Shown in pieces: positions 34,420-44,035 of a stretch of 63,604 nt of DNA. Within the stretch, counting starts at the first letter, position 1, and every line of letters starts with the position of its first letter. Under the pieces are notes generated by a model that searched no databases, was not told the origin of the DNA, and was given only the letters and a program-made list of their open reading frames with translations. This DNA comes from Pseudobdellovibrionaceae bacterium (GTDB lineage Bacteria > Bdellovibrionota > Bdellovibrionia > Bdellovibrionales > UBA1609), in NCBI GenBank assembly GCA_025354795.1, contig JANXMF010000081.1:1-63604 (forward strand). The letters are read 5' to 3'. Position numbers and translations under genes: made by a program.

Positions 34420-34896
34420 ATGTACATCACGGTGGTGCAAAAACGCAAAAGTGCGGTCGGCGCCGGTTCGTTTTTGTTTTTTATGCTCTTATTCATGTCG
34501 CTAGCCTATAGTATCTCAGTTTATAAAACAAAAATGGTTTGGTTCGGGCTCAGCGCTTGCCTTATTTCTCTCTCTGGGATCTTGCATGCGGTGTGGAAAA
34601 AGGAACTGCTAATGCAGATTGATGATGTCGGAATTTACGATCGCCGCTTGGGCATCGGCAAAATAAAATGGGAGGATGTGGCCGAGGTGCAACTGCAGGT
34701 GACCGAAGAAAATCGCTTCCTGTGTTTTCGCATGCGCAATCCCGAGCCCTACCTGGCGCGGCTGAAGGGCAAGGAGCGTGAGCGGGTGCTCTATCATCGG
34801 GGCCTGGGGTTTCAGGGCTTCAATATCGATGTAAGTCCTGTGGACGTCAATTTGCTCGAATTGAAAAAACTGATTGATGTGCGGGTAGGCCGTTAA
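34420..34896 (+). CDS. Small membrane protein (PH-like domain)
   Basis: Two TM segments then 'IDDVGIYDRRLGIGKIKWEDVAEVQLQ'. Confidence 0.55.
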   Translation: MYITVVQKRKSAVGAGSFLFFMLLFMSLAYSISVYKTKMVWFGLSACLISLSGILHAVWKKELLMQIDDVGIYDRRLGIGKIKWEDVAEVQLQVTEENRFLCFRMRNPEPYLARLKGKERERVLYHRGLGFQGFNIDVSPVDVNLLELKKLIDVRVGR

Positions 34897-34975
34897 GGCT
34901 CAAGTCTGGTGCCGCATTGGGGGAAACTGGACCTTCTTGGCGACCACGGCGTGAACGGCCTGCCATTGCACGCTG

Positions 34976-35452
34976 CTATTTGTAAACAATTTCCACGATC
35001 TCCGCGTTCAGCAGTCCCGCCGGTCGGTGGATCTCAATCTCATCGCCCTGAGCCTTGCCAAGCAGCGCCTTAGCCATGGGCGACTTCCAACTGATTTTGT
35101 TGGCTCCGGGCTCGATTTCATCCTCGCCTACAATTTGATAAACTTTGCGTACGCGATCCTCGTCCTCAATGGTCACGGTGGCGCCAAAAACCACTTTGTC
35201 GCTTTTCACTTCACTGGGGTTGACGACTCTGGCGCTTTCAATGCGGTCGCGCAAAAACTTAAGGCGCTTGTCGATTTCGCGCAGCCGGCGTTTGCCGTAA
35301 ATGTAGTCGCCGTTTTCACTGCGATCGCCATTGCCTGCGGCCCACGCCACGGTTTCCACCAGCTTCGGGCGCTCACCATGAAATAATTCGGTGAATTCCG
35401 CTTGCAACTTTTTGAATCCTTGCGGAGTTATGTAGTTGGGAATTTCACTCAT
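34976..35452 (-). CDS. greB: GreA/GreB family transcription elongation factor (GreB-like)
   Basis: 'YITPQGFKKLQAEFTEL...DRSENGDYIYGKRRLREIDKRLKFL...ISWKSPMAKALLGKAQGDEIEI'. Confidence 0.9.
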   Translation of the reverse strand: MSEIPNYITPQGFKKLQAEFTELFHGERPKLVETVAWAAGNGDRSENGDYIYGKRRLREIDKRLKFLRDRIESARVVNPSEVKSDKVVFGATVTIEDEDRVRKVYQIVGEDEIEPGANKISWKSPMAKALLGKAQGDEIEIHRPAGLLNAEIVEIVYK

Positions 35453-35476
35453 GACTCAAAGTTACCTGGAGTGGAG

Positions 35477-36136
35477 ATGATGAGCAACCTATTCAATCCG
35501 ATACTCGCACAGTGGTTCAAGGGCCTGAACGTACCGGTGCCGCCGGTGGACTGTGAGCGCTGCACCCTCGCCGGTCTCGAGCCGGCGCAGGCGCAACGTT
35601 GGGCGCGCTACAAGTGCTGCACCTTTCAACCTTATGTCGCGAATTTTTATTGTGGTGCAATGCTGGAAGCTGGACTGTCGCCATTTAGAGACCGGGCCAT
35701 TTTCCAGGCGATCGGGGTTGTGGCCACCCGCGCGTTTCGCGGTTTCAATTCAGCCACTCCTGAGGCGGACAAAGGTGACGCCAATCTTTGCACCTTTTTT
35801 AATCGCGAAGAGCGCAACTGTGGCATTAGGGATTTTCGTCCGGGTGAGTGCGGGCTCTATTTCTGCGGGCCCGGTTCGGCAGCGCGCGAACAATTGGCTC
35901 AGCAAGCATTGCACCTTGAATCGGGCATCGCACAGATGGCGCTGGCGCACTTTGGCTATTCTCCGCGCGCGATCTGTGTTCAGCTCGAGCATCTCAATGC
36001 GCCGTCTGAAGGTTTGGTCTCACTCTCACGCCCAGAGGCGGAAGAGATTTACCGCTTCTCATGGGCTTGGCTCCAACGCCTAGACCGCTCCGAAGTCTTG
36101 TCGTGGACCAGTTTTACGGGTAAGACTGGCCTGTGA
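35477..36136 (+). CDS. YkgJ-like cysteine-cluster protein
   Basis: 'CERCTLAG...YKCCTFQPYVANFYCGAML...ERNCGIRDFRPGECGLYFC'. Confidence 0.6.
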   Translation: MMSNLFNPILAQWFKGLNVPVPPVDCERCTLAGLEPAQAQRWARYKCCTFQPYVANFYCGAMLEAGLSPFRDRAIFQAIGVVATRAFRGFNSATPEADKGDANLCTFFNREERNCGIRDFRPGECGLYFCGPGSAAREQLAQQALHLESGIAQMALAHFGYSPRAICVQLEHLNAPSEGLVSLSRPEAEEIYRFSWAWLQRLDRSEVLSWTSFTGKTGL

Positions 36137-36555
36137 CTATAGCTGAGCGCCAACATCAGATCGTGCAGGAATTCCACAGTCTCACGGATTGGGAAGACCG
36201 CTATAAAAAGCTAATCGAGCTCGGCAAAGCTATGTCGGCGATGCCGCTCACGCTGCAACTGGATGACTACATGGTCAGAGGTTGCCAATCCAAAGTTTGG
36301 ATTCACGCCCGTTTGGAGAACGGAAAAATCATCTTTACTGCCGACAGTGATGCACTTTTGGTGCGCGGGCTGGTGGCGCTGCTGATGCGCATCTATTCCG
36401 ACGCGACGCCTGATGAGATTCTCGCCACCGCTCCCGATTTTGTTAAAGCCATTGGTTTGGAGTCCAAGCTATCTCCCAGCCGCGCGAATGGTTTGTTCGC
36501 GATGATCAAACAGATTAAGTTTTACGCGTTGGCGTTTCAAAGCCTAGCCAAATAG
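36133..36555 (+). CDS. sufE: SufE family Fe-S cluster assembly protein
   Basis: 'DWEDRYKKLIELGKAM...DDYMVRGCQSKVWIHARLENGKIIFTADSDALLVRGLVALL'; overlaps upstream gene by 4 bp. Confidence 0.9.
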   Translation: MTIAERQHQIVQEFHSLTDWEDRYKKLIELGKAMSAMPLTLQLDDYMVRGCQSKVWIHARLENGKIIFTADSDALLVRGLVALLMRIYSDATPDEILATAPDFVKAIGLESKLSPSRANGLFAMIKQIKFYALAFQSLAK

Positions 36556-36593
36556 CGGGCGTTGAGGTAAGTTTTTATACGAAGAGGTGGGCA

Positions 36594-37028
36594 ATGAATA
36601 ATCAAACCGAAGTGATTGCTTGTTTAAACGAGATTCTCGAATGTGAACTCGCGGGAGTGGTTCGCTACACCCACTATTCGTTGATGGTCTTTGGTCACAA
36701 TCGCATTCCCATAGTGAAGTGGTTGCGCGAGCAGGCTATGGAATCTCTCGCGCACGCCGGTATCGCTGGTGAACATATCACTACCCTTGGCGGACATCCG
36801 AGCTTAAAAATCGGCAAGCTGACCGAGACCCATAAACACTCGCTTTCCGATATTTTGTCGGAGAGTCTTGAGCACGAAAATGTGCAGGTGAAAAATCTGC
36901 GGCACTTACTCAAGCTGGTGGAGCGCGAATCGATCTATTTGGAAGAGTACGCCCGCGCCATGATTTGTGAGGAAGAGCTGCACATCTCGGAAGTCGAAAA
37001 GATGTTGCGCTCGCAACCAAAAGGTTAA
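36594..37028 (+). CDS. Bacterioferritin-like ferritin
   Basis: 'CLNEILECELAGVVRYTHYSLMVFG...EQAMESLAHAGIAGEHITTLGGHPSL...YARAMICEEELHISEVEKML'. Confidence 0.88.
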   Translation: MNNQTEVIACLNEILECELAGVVRYTHYSLMVFGHNRIPIVKWLREQAMESLAHAGIAGEHITTLGGHPSLKIGKLTETHKHSLSDILSESLEHENVQVKNLRHLLKLVERESIYLEEYARAMICEEELHISEVEKMLRSQPKG

Positions 37029-37729
37029 AGCGAGGCGTGCACTCGGTGCGAATCGTCGTTGTCCTCAAGCGCCTCAAGTAGTTCCAAAACTTCTTTTTTC
37101 TGCGCCTCATCGATCTTGGTTGGGTCTTTCGCTTTGAACGAAAGTTCACTCACCGTCACTTCCCAACCGCGGCCTTGCAGTGCCGCACGCACCGCATCCA
37201 GATCCTCAATTCCCGCGTAAAACACATAAATTCCGTCTTCTTCTTCTTTATAAACTTCATTGGCGCCCACTTCGATGGCTTCTTCCTCAGGGTCGCCGAC
37301 CTGGGCTTTTTTGCCATGAATCATTCCCACGCGCTCAAACATCCACGCTACGGCTCCGCTCTCCCCTAAATTCCCACCATTGGACTTAAACAGGTTGCGC
37401 AGTTCTGAAACCGTGCGATTGCGATTGTCGGTCTGGCACTCGACAATAATGCCCACGCCATGGGGGCCATAACCTTCGTAAACGATCTCTTCAACCACAC
37501 TGCCGTCATCGAGTTGGCCGGTGCCTTTTTTAATGGCGCGTTCAATGGTTTCTTTGGGGCAAGAGGCTTCGCGGGCTTCGGCTATTGCTAACTTCAGCCG
37601 AGAGTTGGCTGCGGGGTCGCCGCCACCTAATTTAGCGGCCACCGCGATTTCGCGTGCGAGTTTGGTGAACACCGCGCCTTTTTTTTGTGCGGCATCGAGT
37701 TTGCCGGCTTTTTTCCATGATTTACCCAT
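37025..37729 (-). CDS. yebC: YebC/PmpR family protein
   Basis: 'GKSWKKAGKLDAAQKKGAVFTKLAREIAVAAKLGGGDPAANSRLKLAIAEAREASCPKETIERAIKKGTG'. Confidence 0.93.
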   Translation of the reverse strand: MGKSWKKAGKLDAAQKKGAVFTKLAREIAVAAKLGGGDPAANSRLKLAIAEAREASCPKETIERAIKKGTGQLDDGSVVEEIVYEGYGPHGVGIIVECQTDNRNRTVSELRNLFKSNGGNLGESGAVAWMFERVGMIHGKKAQVGDPEEEAIEVGANEVYKEEEDGIYVFYAGIEDLDAVRAALQGRGWEVTVSELSFKAKDPTKIDEAQKKEVLELLEALEDNDDSHRVHASL

Positions 37730-37784
37730 AAACTCTCCCAAATAAAATCGATGATGGCTCAGGAAGCTGGGGTTGGGCAAGCGC

Positions 37785-38540
37785 TTAAAAGGTTTCGCCG
37801 CTCCGTAAGAAGCGCCACTGGCCCTCCGGGAGTTTGCCAAGCGCGATCTGCCCAATGCGCACTCGTTTTAGCCCGAGCACGCGCAAGCCAACGGCTTCGC
37901 ACATCTTGCGAATTTGGCGTTTCATACCTTCTTTTAAAACAAAGCGCAGCTGCTCGTCGTTGATCCATTCCACCTGCGCCGGCTTGAGCGCGCGACCCTC
38001 GATGACCAGACTGCCGTTGCGCAAGCGTTGCAGATCGTGGTTCGCAAGCTGGCCCGCGACGCGCACGATGTATTCCTTTTCGACCGCTGAATTCTCACCA
38101 ATGAGTTTCTTGGCCACCACTCCATCTTGGGTGAACACCAGCAGGCCTTGCGAATCAATGTCGAGGCGGCCGGCCGTGGCAATACCTCGCAGGTGGCTTG
38201 CATGAAGTGGCTTTTTATCGCCGGGATCTTGATTGGTGGCGGTAAGTAGCTTGATGGCGGCGTCATAGCCGTCTTCGGGTTGGGATGAAACATAACCTTT
38301 GGGTTTATTGAGGAGGATCGTGACCTTCTCACTTAAAATCTGGCGCGCGCGCGGCAAAATTTCGAGCGTCACCGAAGGCAGCACTTTGCTGCCAAGCTGG
38401 TTGACGATCTGACCATCGACTTTGACGAGACCAGCGGCGATAAGTTCGTCGGCTTCGCGGCGCGAACAGAGTCCACGCGAACTCATTAATTTGCTGAGGC
38501 GAATCGGTTCATTCACTGAGCGCACTTCGCCCACTGACAA
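37785..38540 (-). CDS. RsuA/RluB-family pseudouridine synthase
   Basis: S4 domain '[31 protein letters not shown]'; '[20 protein letters not shown]'; '[27 protein letters not shown]'. Confidence 0.92.
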   Translation of the reverse strand: MSVGEVRSVNEPIRLSKLMSSRGLCSRREADELIAAGLVKVDGQIVNQLGSKVLPSVTLEILPRARQILSEKVTILLNKPKGYVSSQPEDGYDAAIKLLTATNQDPGDKKPLHASHLRGIATAGRLDIDSQGLLVFTQDGVVAKKLIGENSAVEKEYIVRVAGQLANHDLQRLRNGSLVIEGRALKPAQVEWINDEQLRFVLKEGMKRQIRKMCEAVGLRVLGLKRVRIGQIALGKLPEGQWRFLRSGETF

Positions 38541-38853
38541 AACGGTTTTTGCGCGTCTCTTGCAGCGCCAGCGCGAGAATTTTCCCCTGCAGGGGCGTGG
38601 TTTGCAGACGGTCGTAAATCCACTCCACCAACCATTCGCCAGTGGAATGGGTAACGAGCTTAGTGAGATCGTGTCGGTCTAGCTCCGGCAAGATCTTAAC
38701 TTCCACTTCGTTTTGGGCCAAGGCTTGATCTCGCGGCGCCGTCGTGACTTCCAGATAATACTGATGCCCATGACGCTTTTCTTTGCGCGCTCCAGTGATG
38801 AGACTGTGCGTGCCACGAAAACTAAAGCGGGTGGTGGTGGCGATCAAGGCCAT
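38509..38853 (-). CDS. PTPS/QueD-superfamily protein with EX2HGH motif (PTPS-III-like)
   Basis: '[31 protein letters not shown]...[16 protein letters not shown]...[10 protein letters not shown]'; start overlaps the upstream PTPS gene by about 10 bp. Confidence 0.78.
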   Translation of the reverse strand: MALIATTTRFSFRGTHSLITGARKEKRHGHQYYLEVTTAPRDQALAQNEVEVKILPELDRHDLTKLVTHSTGEWLVEWIYDRLQTTPLQGKILALALQETRKNRFVSGRSALSE

Positions 38854-39257
38854 ACGTCCACCCATAAATCTTCGTTCTCATAGAGGCGAATCTTCACCAC
38901 TCGCACCTGTGGTGCTTTGAGTGTGCGCGTGAGCCGTGCAAGTAAGTAGCTCGCCAGATTTTCAGTGGTCGGCACGGTGGATTTAAATTCCGCTTGGGTA
39001 AAATTCACGTGTTGACCGGCAATTGGCGCCAGCACCTCATCCAAAAGTTGATCAACGTCGGTGAGATTCAAAACCATTCCGGTGTGTGGGTCTACTGGAC
39101 CTTCGAAATAAGCTTCGAGTTCATAATTGTGGCCGTGCCCGGTGGCGGTGAAGCAGGCGCCGAAAGTTTCTCGATTGCGCTCAGCCGACCATTCTTCCAC
39201 CGCATAACGATGCATGCATTGAAAGCCCTTGCGCCGGGCTAAGCGCGTGACCGTCAT
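38844..39257 (-). CDS. 6-pyruvoyltetrahydropterin synthase-like protein with CX5HGH motif (PTPS-II-like)
   Basis: 'FGACFTATGHGHNYELEAYFEGPVDPHTGMVLNLTDVDQLLDEVLAPIAGQHVNF...VPTTENLASYLLARL...VKIRLYENED'. Confidence 0.9.
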   Translation of the reverse strand: MTVTRLARRKGFQCMHRYAVEEWSAERNRETFGACFTATGHGHNYELEAYFEGPVDPHTGMVLNLTDVDQLLDEVLAPIAGQHVNFTQAEFKSTVPTTENLASYLLARLTRTLKAPQVRVVKIRLYENEDLWVDVWP

Positions 39258-40006
39258 AGCGATATGCCGCCGTCAACAGTCAAGATGGTTCCGGTTGTCC
39301 ACTCCGAACGCAGCAAGAATTCACAGGCTGCGGCGATCTCCTCAGGGCGTCCCATGCGGCCAAGCGGTTGTGCTTGGTGCGCACTGACGCGCGCCGGATC
39401 GTTTGCGGGCAAGCGGTGAAAATCATGAATCGGGGTATCCACCAGCCCGGGGCATAAACAGTTCACTCGAATCTGGTCAGGGGCCCACTCAAGCGCGAGA
39501 GTTTTGGTCCAGTTAATCATCGCCGCTTTCAGCGCCGAGTAGGCGGCGGTACCGGCAATCGGTCGTTCACCTAAGGTTGAGCTAATATTCACGACGGCCG
39601 AGGAGTGGGCGGCCTTGAGGTGCGGATAGAGTTCCCGGGTTAAGCGCACCGCCGACAAAAGGTTGCCGTTGAACTGCCGTTCCCAAATGGCGTCGGAGGT
39701 CTGTTGGAAACTCAACCGATCAAAGATCCCGGCATTATTCACCACACCAAGTAGGGGGCGGCCGCAAGATTTTAACCATAAACTAATTTCATTTATTGTA
39801 GCATGGGTCTCATCCGCTCGCGCCAAATCGACAGTCGAAAAAGAAAATGCATTGGCGGGAAAAGTGCTCGCCACTCCTTGGAGTTTGGCGCGGTCACGGC
39901 CCAGCCCGTAAACCAAATGACCCAGTGCGGCGAGATGGCTCGCAATCGCAAGTCCTATTCCACCTCCGGCCCCAGACACTATGAAAGCCCCAAGCCTATT
40001 TGACAT
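39254..40006 (-). CDS. Short-chain dehydrogenase/reductase
   Basis: 'IVSGAGGGIGLAIA', 'NNAGIF', 'YSALKAAM' (YxxxK), 'NCLCPGLVDTP'; 4-bp overlap with downstream PTPS-II-like gene. Confidence 0.92.
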   Translation of the reverse strand: MSNRLGAFIVSGAGGGIGLAIASHLAALGHLVYGLGRDRAKLQGVASTFPANAFSFSTVDLARADETHATINEISLWLKSCGRPLLGVVNNAGIFDRLSFQQTSDAIWERQFNGNLLSAVRLTRELYPHLKAAHSSAVVNISSTLGERPIAGTAAYSALKAAMINWTKTLALEWAPDQIRVNCLCPGLVDTPIHDFHRLPANDPARVSAHQAQPLGRMGRPEEIAAACEFLLRSEWTTGTILTVDGGISL

Positions 40007-40168
40007 GGCGCCGAATCTAACAAACACCTCCCTAAAACTCAAGGACGGTCACTGAACGCGAACAAAATGAATGTGGTTTTCGACGGTGCCGACGTATTGA
40101 AAGCCTTCCAATGTCGAACTGCCGTCCGCGGTCGTCTTTAGCGTCACGGTGAGCGCGCCAAAACTGAG

Positions 40169-40390
40169 TTAAGCCGCTTTCTTCTTCATCATAAAAGCCT
40201 GATACTTGCGATCAAAATCCGCCGGCTTCTCACCCTTCTTATTCACTAGACCCTCCTTAAACCACACAAAGTGGTCCGCGCAGAAACCCAATTTATGAGT
40301 CTTGCCGGTGCATTTTTCCACGCAGCACGAAGTAGGGGTCATCTGAATCACGTTGGAGGGGGCGGGGGCGACAGTTTTTTCTTTGGCCAT
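40169..40390 (-). CDS. Small Cys-containing hypothetical protein
   Basis: 73 aa from MAKEKTVAP...; 'CCVEKCTGKTHKLGFCADHFVWFKEGLV'; basic C-terminus. Confidence 0.6.
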   Translation of the reverse strand: MAKEKTVAPAPSNVIQMTPTSCCVEKCTGKTHKLGFCADHFVWFKEGLVNKKGEKPADFDRKYQAFMMKKKAA

Positions 40391-40443
40391 TTTCAACTCC
40401 TGATTTGAAGGTCTTCTTCTCATCGGAAGGATCCACCCCGACC

Positions 40444-42006
40444 TCAAGGCTCGGGCTTGACCTCGGTCAGGTCGGTTAAATCCAGTTGGTTTAACTCATT
40501 GAGATCCCAGCCTTTAAATTTAGGCTGGACCAAGATCGTGAAAAACATTTCGCCTAGCGGAATCAAGCGGTGGCTGTTTAGTAAAATCTCAATCGCCTTG
40601 CGGCATTCCACTTTGCGCGCCGAGGGTGTCGCGGCGGCGCGCAAAGAAGTCACTGCCTTCTCGTACTCGGGGCTGTCAAAGCGGATGTAGTTTTCAGGAC
40701 TGCCCTTTAAAAAAAGCTCGACGGCCGCCAGACACGTCGGACGATCGAGGCTCACGCCTTTGCGGAAAATGGCAGGCGGGGAGGCGCGCAGGCGTTGCAG
40801 ATACACACCTTGTTCTTCGCTGTGGAGCTCCACGCTCAAGCCCAAATGCTTTTTCCACTGACCTTGAAACCATTCTGAAATCCGGGCGATGTCGTCACCG
40901 CCGAGCAAACTGAAGTGTAAAACCAACTTATCAAGCGGATCTTGTTTAGCGAGTAGTTTGCTCTCGGTCGGGTTAAATTTGAGGCAGGTGGAGCGATCTA
41001 AAAAACGCGCCGGGAGACTCGGGCAGCCCGGTGGTCCCACGGTCACGAACAGCTTCATAAAGCTCATAAAATCGACGCCATGGCTCAAGGCTTGGCGCAA
41101 TTTATCATGACCCTCGAGCTGCGGACCAAATCCAACATAGTCAAAACGCGCCTGCGGCACTTGCATGAAGTCAGGAGTGTCGCGATAACGAGCGGTGTCC
41201 TCAGACGTCAGACGTCGCAAAAAATTTAATTTCCCGCTTTCATAAAGACGCAAGGCGGTGCCGTCGTCTTCGACAAATAGCACTTCCAGTTTCGGGCGCT
41301 TGCGATTGGCGGGGAGAGCATAAGCTAGGTTTGGGTCCAGGTGCACATAGTGGCCAGGTTTCCATGCGCTGATCTTATACGGCCCACTAAATAACATTTG
41401 TGGACTACGCTTGCGCTCGAGAATCCCCGTGGGTGGGGTGGGTGCCAGGGCAGAGTTGATCAGTTTGTATTCGAATTCGGGGTCTTCTTCGGCAAATTCA
41501 AAACGCAAAGTATAGTGGTCGAGGGCTTTCACGCCCAGTTTTTCCGGCGGCACGTCGCCGCGGCCAATCGCCTGCGCGTTTTTAAGCAGCAATAGCAGTT
41601 CACTCTGGTGGCTTTTGACGGAGGGGTCCATCACCCGCACAAAAGATTTCACATAGTCTTCCGCCTGGACTCGGCGTCCATCGCTCCAGCGGTGTTGGGG
41701 ACTCAAACGGCACGTCAGCTTGAGCGCCGCGCGAACGCAGTCTTTGGCGCCTTCTTTTATCAAGCCCTTTTGGCTGTGATAGCGGTAAAGCCCGCGAAAA
41801 ATATTCTGGTAGACGTAGTTGCCGCCGCTAAAACCCACCATTTGGCTATCAAGGGAGTGAGGCTCGGTCAGAAGATGGAAACGAAAACTCTCAGCCGCCA
41901 CCGGCCGTCCCACCAACAACAAGAAAAGGAGTTGAATCGCGAGCATCGTGGCCAAACTTTGATTGAACTTGGAAACCCCGTCAAATGAAACATAACGATT
42001 GGGCAC
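40444..42006 (-). CDS. Peptide ABC transporter substrate-binding protein (OppA/SBP_bac_5 family)
   Basis: Signal-like N-terminus; 'LTEPHSLDSQMVGFSGGNYVYQNIFRGLYRYHSQKGLIKEGAKDC...RWSDGRRVQAEDYVKSFVRV'. Confidence 0.85.
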   Translation of the reverse strand: MPNRYVSFDGVSKFNQSLATMLAIQLLFLLLVGRPVAAESFRFHLLTEPHSLDSQMVGFSGGNYVYQNIFRGLYRYHSQKGLIKEGAKDCVRAALKLTCRLSPQHRWSDGRRVQAEDYVKSFVRVMDPSVKSHQSELLLLLKNAQAIGRGDVPPEKLGVKALDHYTLRFEFAEEDPEFEYKLINSALAPTPPTGILERKRSPQMLFSGPYKISAWKPGHYVHLDPNLAYALPANRKRPKLEVLFVEDDGTALRLYESGKLNFLRRLTSEDTARYRDTPDFMQVPQARFDYVGFGPQLEGHDKLRQALSHGVDFMSFMKLFVTVGPPGCPSLPARFLDRSTCLKFNPTESKLLAKQDPLDKLVLHFSLLGGDDIARISEWFQGQWKKHLGLSVELHSEEQGVYLQRLRASPPAIFRKGVSLDRPTCLAAVELFLKGSPENYIRFDSPEYEKAVTSLRAAATPSARKVECRKAIEILLNSHRLIPLGEMFFTILVQPKFKGWDLNELNQLDLTDLTEVKPEP

Positions 42007-42099
42007 AATAATATCCCCAATCGTGTTTCACAATGAGACACCAAACTTAAGTTTCTCTAGCCTCAGGTCGATACGATTTGAGTAAGGTGGTGCCTCGTA

Positions 42100-42651
42100 A
42101 TGAGTAAACACATTCGCTATTTCGCCGTCGCTGCACTTTTGGGCCTTTTGGTGTTCGAGTTTAATGGCTGCGGTTTTGGCGCCCCCCCACATGCAGAAGG
42201 TGAGCCCAGTGTGAATTGTATAAATGCCAACTGCATCACTTCCAATGCGGTGGACATGTCGGTAACGCCGCATGTTTTCAATGGCTCCTACTCAGTGCAA
42301 GCCGCGGTGCCTGATTTCAACGTCGCCGGAGATTGCAACGAAGCCGGCTTCATCTATAATTTTATGCGCTGGCAGCTGGTCTTAAACGGTGCGCTGGTGC
42401 GTGATTCTGGAATGGTGCCGGTAGGCGCCTACACCGCGGATTCACAGTGCGTGAACGGGCGTTTTTTGCTTTATGTTTATCTACGCCCTGTTGCGCAGGA
42501 TAATATGGATCGCTCCGGACTGCTGACTGAAGGCGGAACAAGGGCTTCTTACCAGCTCAACATTTTGTTTTTTGGTTCAGATACGAATTCGACCCAGCTG
42601 TCGCAATGGTCTATGGCTCAAACCAATCTTATATTGCAAATCGTTCAGTAA
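42100..42651 (+). CDS. Hypothetical lipoprotein
   Basis: Signal peptide and lipobox FNGCGFG; 183 aa. Confidence 0.6.
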   Translation: MSKHIRYFAVAALLGLLVFEFNGCGFGAPPHAEGEPSVNCINANCITSNAVDMSVTPHVFNGSYSVQAAVPDFNVAGDCNEAGFIYNFMRWQLVLNGALVRDSGMVPVGAYTADSQCVNGRFLLYVYLRPVAQDNMDRSGLLTEGGTRASYQLNILFFGSDTNSTQLSQWSMAQTNLILQIVQ

Positions 42652-42653
42652 CC

Positions 42654-43727
42654 CTAACGCCGCGCTAGGGTCTCATCATATATTTTTTGAAAATGTGGCA
42701 GCACTTCCACGCTGAGGTCGGGAAATTGCAGTCGATTGAGCGGAAACTGGCGCAGCGCCTGCGGCTTCTCAAACGGTAAAATCGTGTTCAAATTGCTGAG
42801 CGAGGCATGGACCACGCCTCCACCGACATGCTGATGGGTTTCCAGCGCGGCTTCGGTGGTGAGCAGCTCATTGATCAGGCTCATAGCCAGCTCAGGCTGA
42901 GTCGCGTTTTCGCCTACACCCAAAACGCCAACATCTAAAGTTGCCCCATCGTCCGGCAACCAAAAGTGATAGAGCGAACCTGAGCCCAGCCACTGCGCCA
43001 CCCGGGCCACAGGCAACTCGACCCAATCCGCGCCCGCCACTAAGACTTCTGCAGTCGCGGCTGCAGACCCCGGCTTTAACACATGAGCGAGGCTCTGAGT
43101 GAAATGCTTTAGCTCTTCTTGAAAGGCCTTTTGCGCTTTGCCTTCTTCTTCCTCTAAGTGTTCTTCCATCTTGACGCCAAATCGTCCTAGGATTTGCAGC
43201 ACGTTGAGTTCATCTCCCCACAGGGACACTTTGTGGTCATGGAGAGTCTGTTTCCAAGTGGATGACGACGGCGCCTCGTGTTTGCCAAAAAATCCGTAAA
43301 GGTTCCAGAACAGCGGCACCGAATAATCAAACTCGGGGTCATAAGGGAGTCGGGCGAAATCCACCGCCAATAGTTTCAGGTTCGAGAGGCTCTGAAAATT
43401 CATTTTTTTTAACCAATGACTGCGCTCCAGACTTTTGACTAGCAGGGAGCTGGTGCAGATAACGTCCACTTTGCCTTCTGAATTGGCCATCTGCCGCACA
43501 AATTCACTGGGCGTGGCGTAGGTCCACTGTTGAATTCGCACATGATGATCCAGTGAGAATTTTTGCAGCACATTGTCGGACAGCCACTTTTCGGCGCAAA
43601 GAATGCGTAGCGGTGCCGCGCGGGCCAATTGCCGTGCATTCTTACGATCAGTCCAGATTCCCCATGCGATTCCTAAACAAAAAAACACTGTGCCCAAAAA
43701 GAGTAAATACTTCGAATATATTTTCAC
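42654..43727 (-). CDS. Spermidine/putrescine-type extracellular solute-binding protein (PotD-like)
   Basis: N-terminal TM; 'PLRILCAEKWLSDNVLQKFSLDHHVRIQQWTYATPSEFVRQMANSEGKVDVICTSS...VPLFWNLYGFFGK'. Confidence 0.7.
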   Translation of the reverse strand: MKIYSKYLLFLGTVFFCLGIAWGIWTDRKNARQLARAAPLRILCAEKWLSDNVLQKFSLDHHVRIQQWTYATPSEFVRQMANSEGKVDVICTSSLLVKSLERSHWLKKMNFQSLSNLKLLAVDFARLPYDPEFDYSVPLFWNLYGFFGKHEAPSSSTWKQTLHDHKVSLWGDELNVLQILGRFGVKMEEHLEEEEGKAQKAFQEELKHFTQSLAHVLKPGSAAATAEVLVAGADWVELPVARVAQWLGSGSLYHFWLPDDGATLDVGVLGVGENATQPELAMSLINELLTTEAALETHQHVGGGVVHASLSNLNTILPFEKPQALRQFPLNRLQFPDLSVEVLPHFQKIYDETLARR

Positions 43728-44035
43728 GTCCCCATGGTAAGAGGGGAACGCCCTACGGTCAAAGACCTATAAGCGCGGCTTAAATTTCCCATCGAATCTT
43801 ACTTCTGGTCTAGCTCGGACATTTTGCTTCTGGCCTTTTTTATTTGGGTTGTTGCTTGCGGACGTTACGGGCCCTTGGTCCTGATCGCCGGCCATAGTTT
43901 TGTGCATGAATTTTTTTCTTGTTTTTTAACGCAAGAGTCTTCACGATCTAAGTGTGGGGGGGCGATGGAAGGCAGGAGCGCTAGTCGAAGCACGGAAGCT
44001 TCACATCGCCTTTTTTAAAGGCCCGCGAAAACCCT

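Noticed and set aside
38844-39257. Annotation of this PTPS-like gene as queD linked to queG for queuosine
   Set aside because: Motif is CX5HGH rather than the CX3HGH expected of QueD, and queG is 9 kb away in a different context
43955-43961. G7 run in the 43728-44035 intergenic region and C7 run near 42181 in a lipoprotein gene
   Set aside because: Shorter than the G9/C8 tracts and common in GC-leaning DNA; weak case for phase variation
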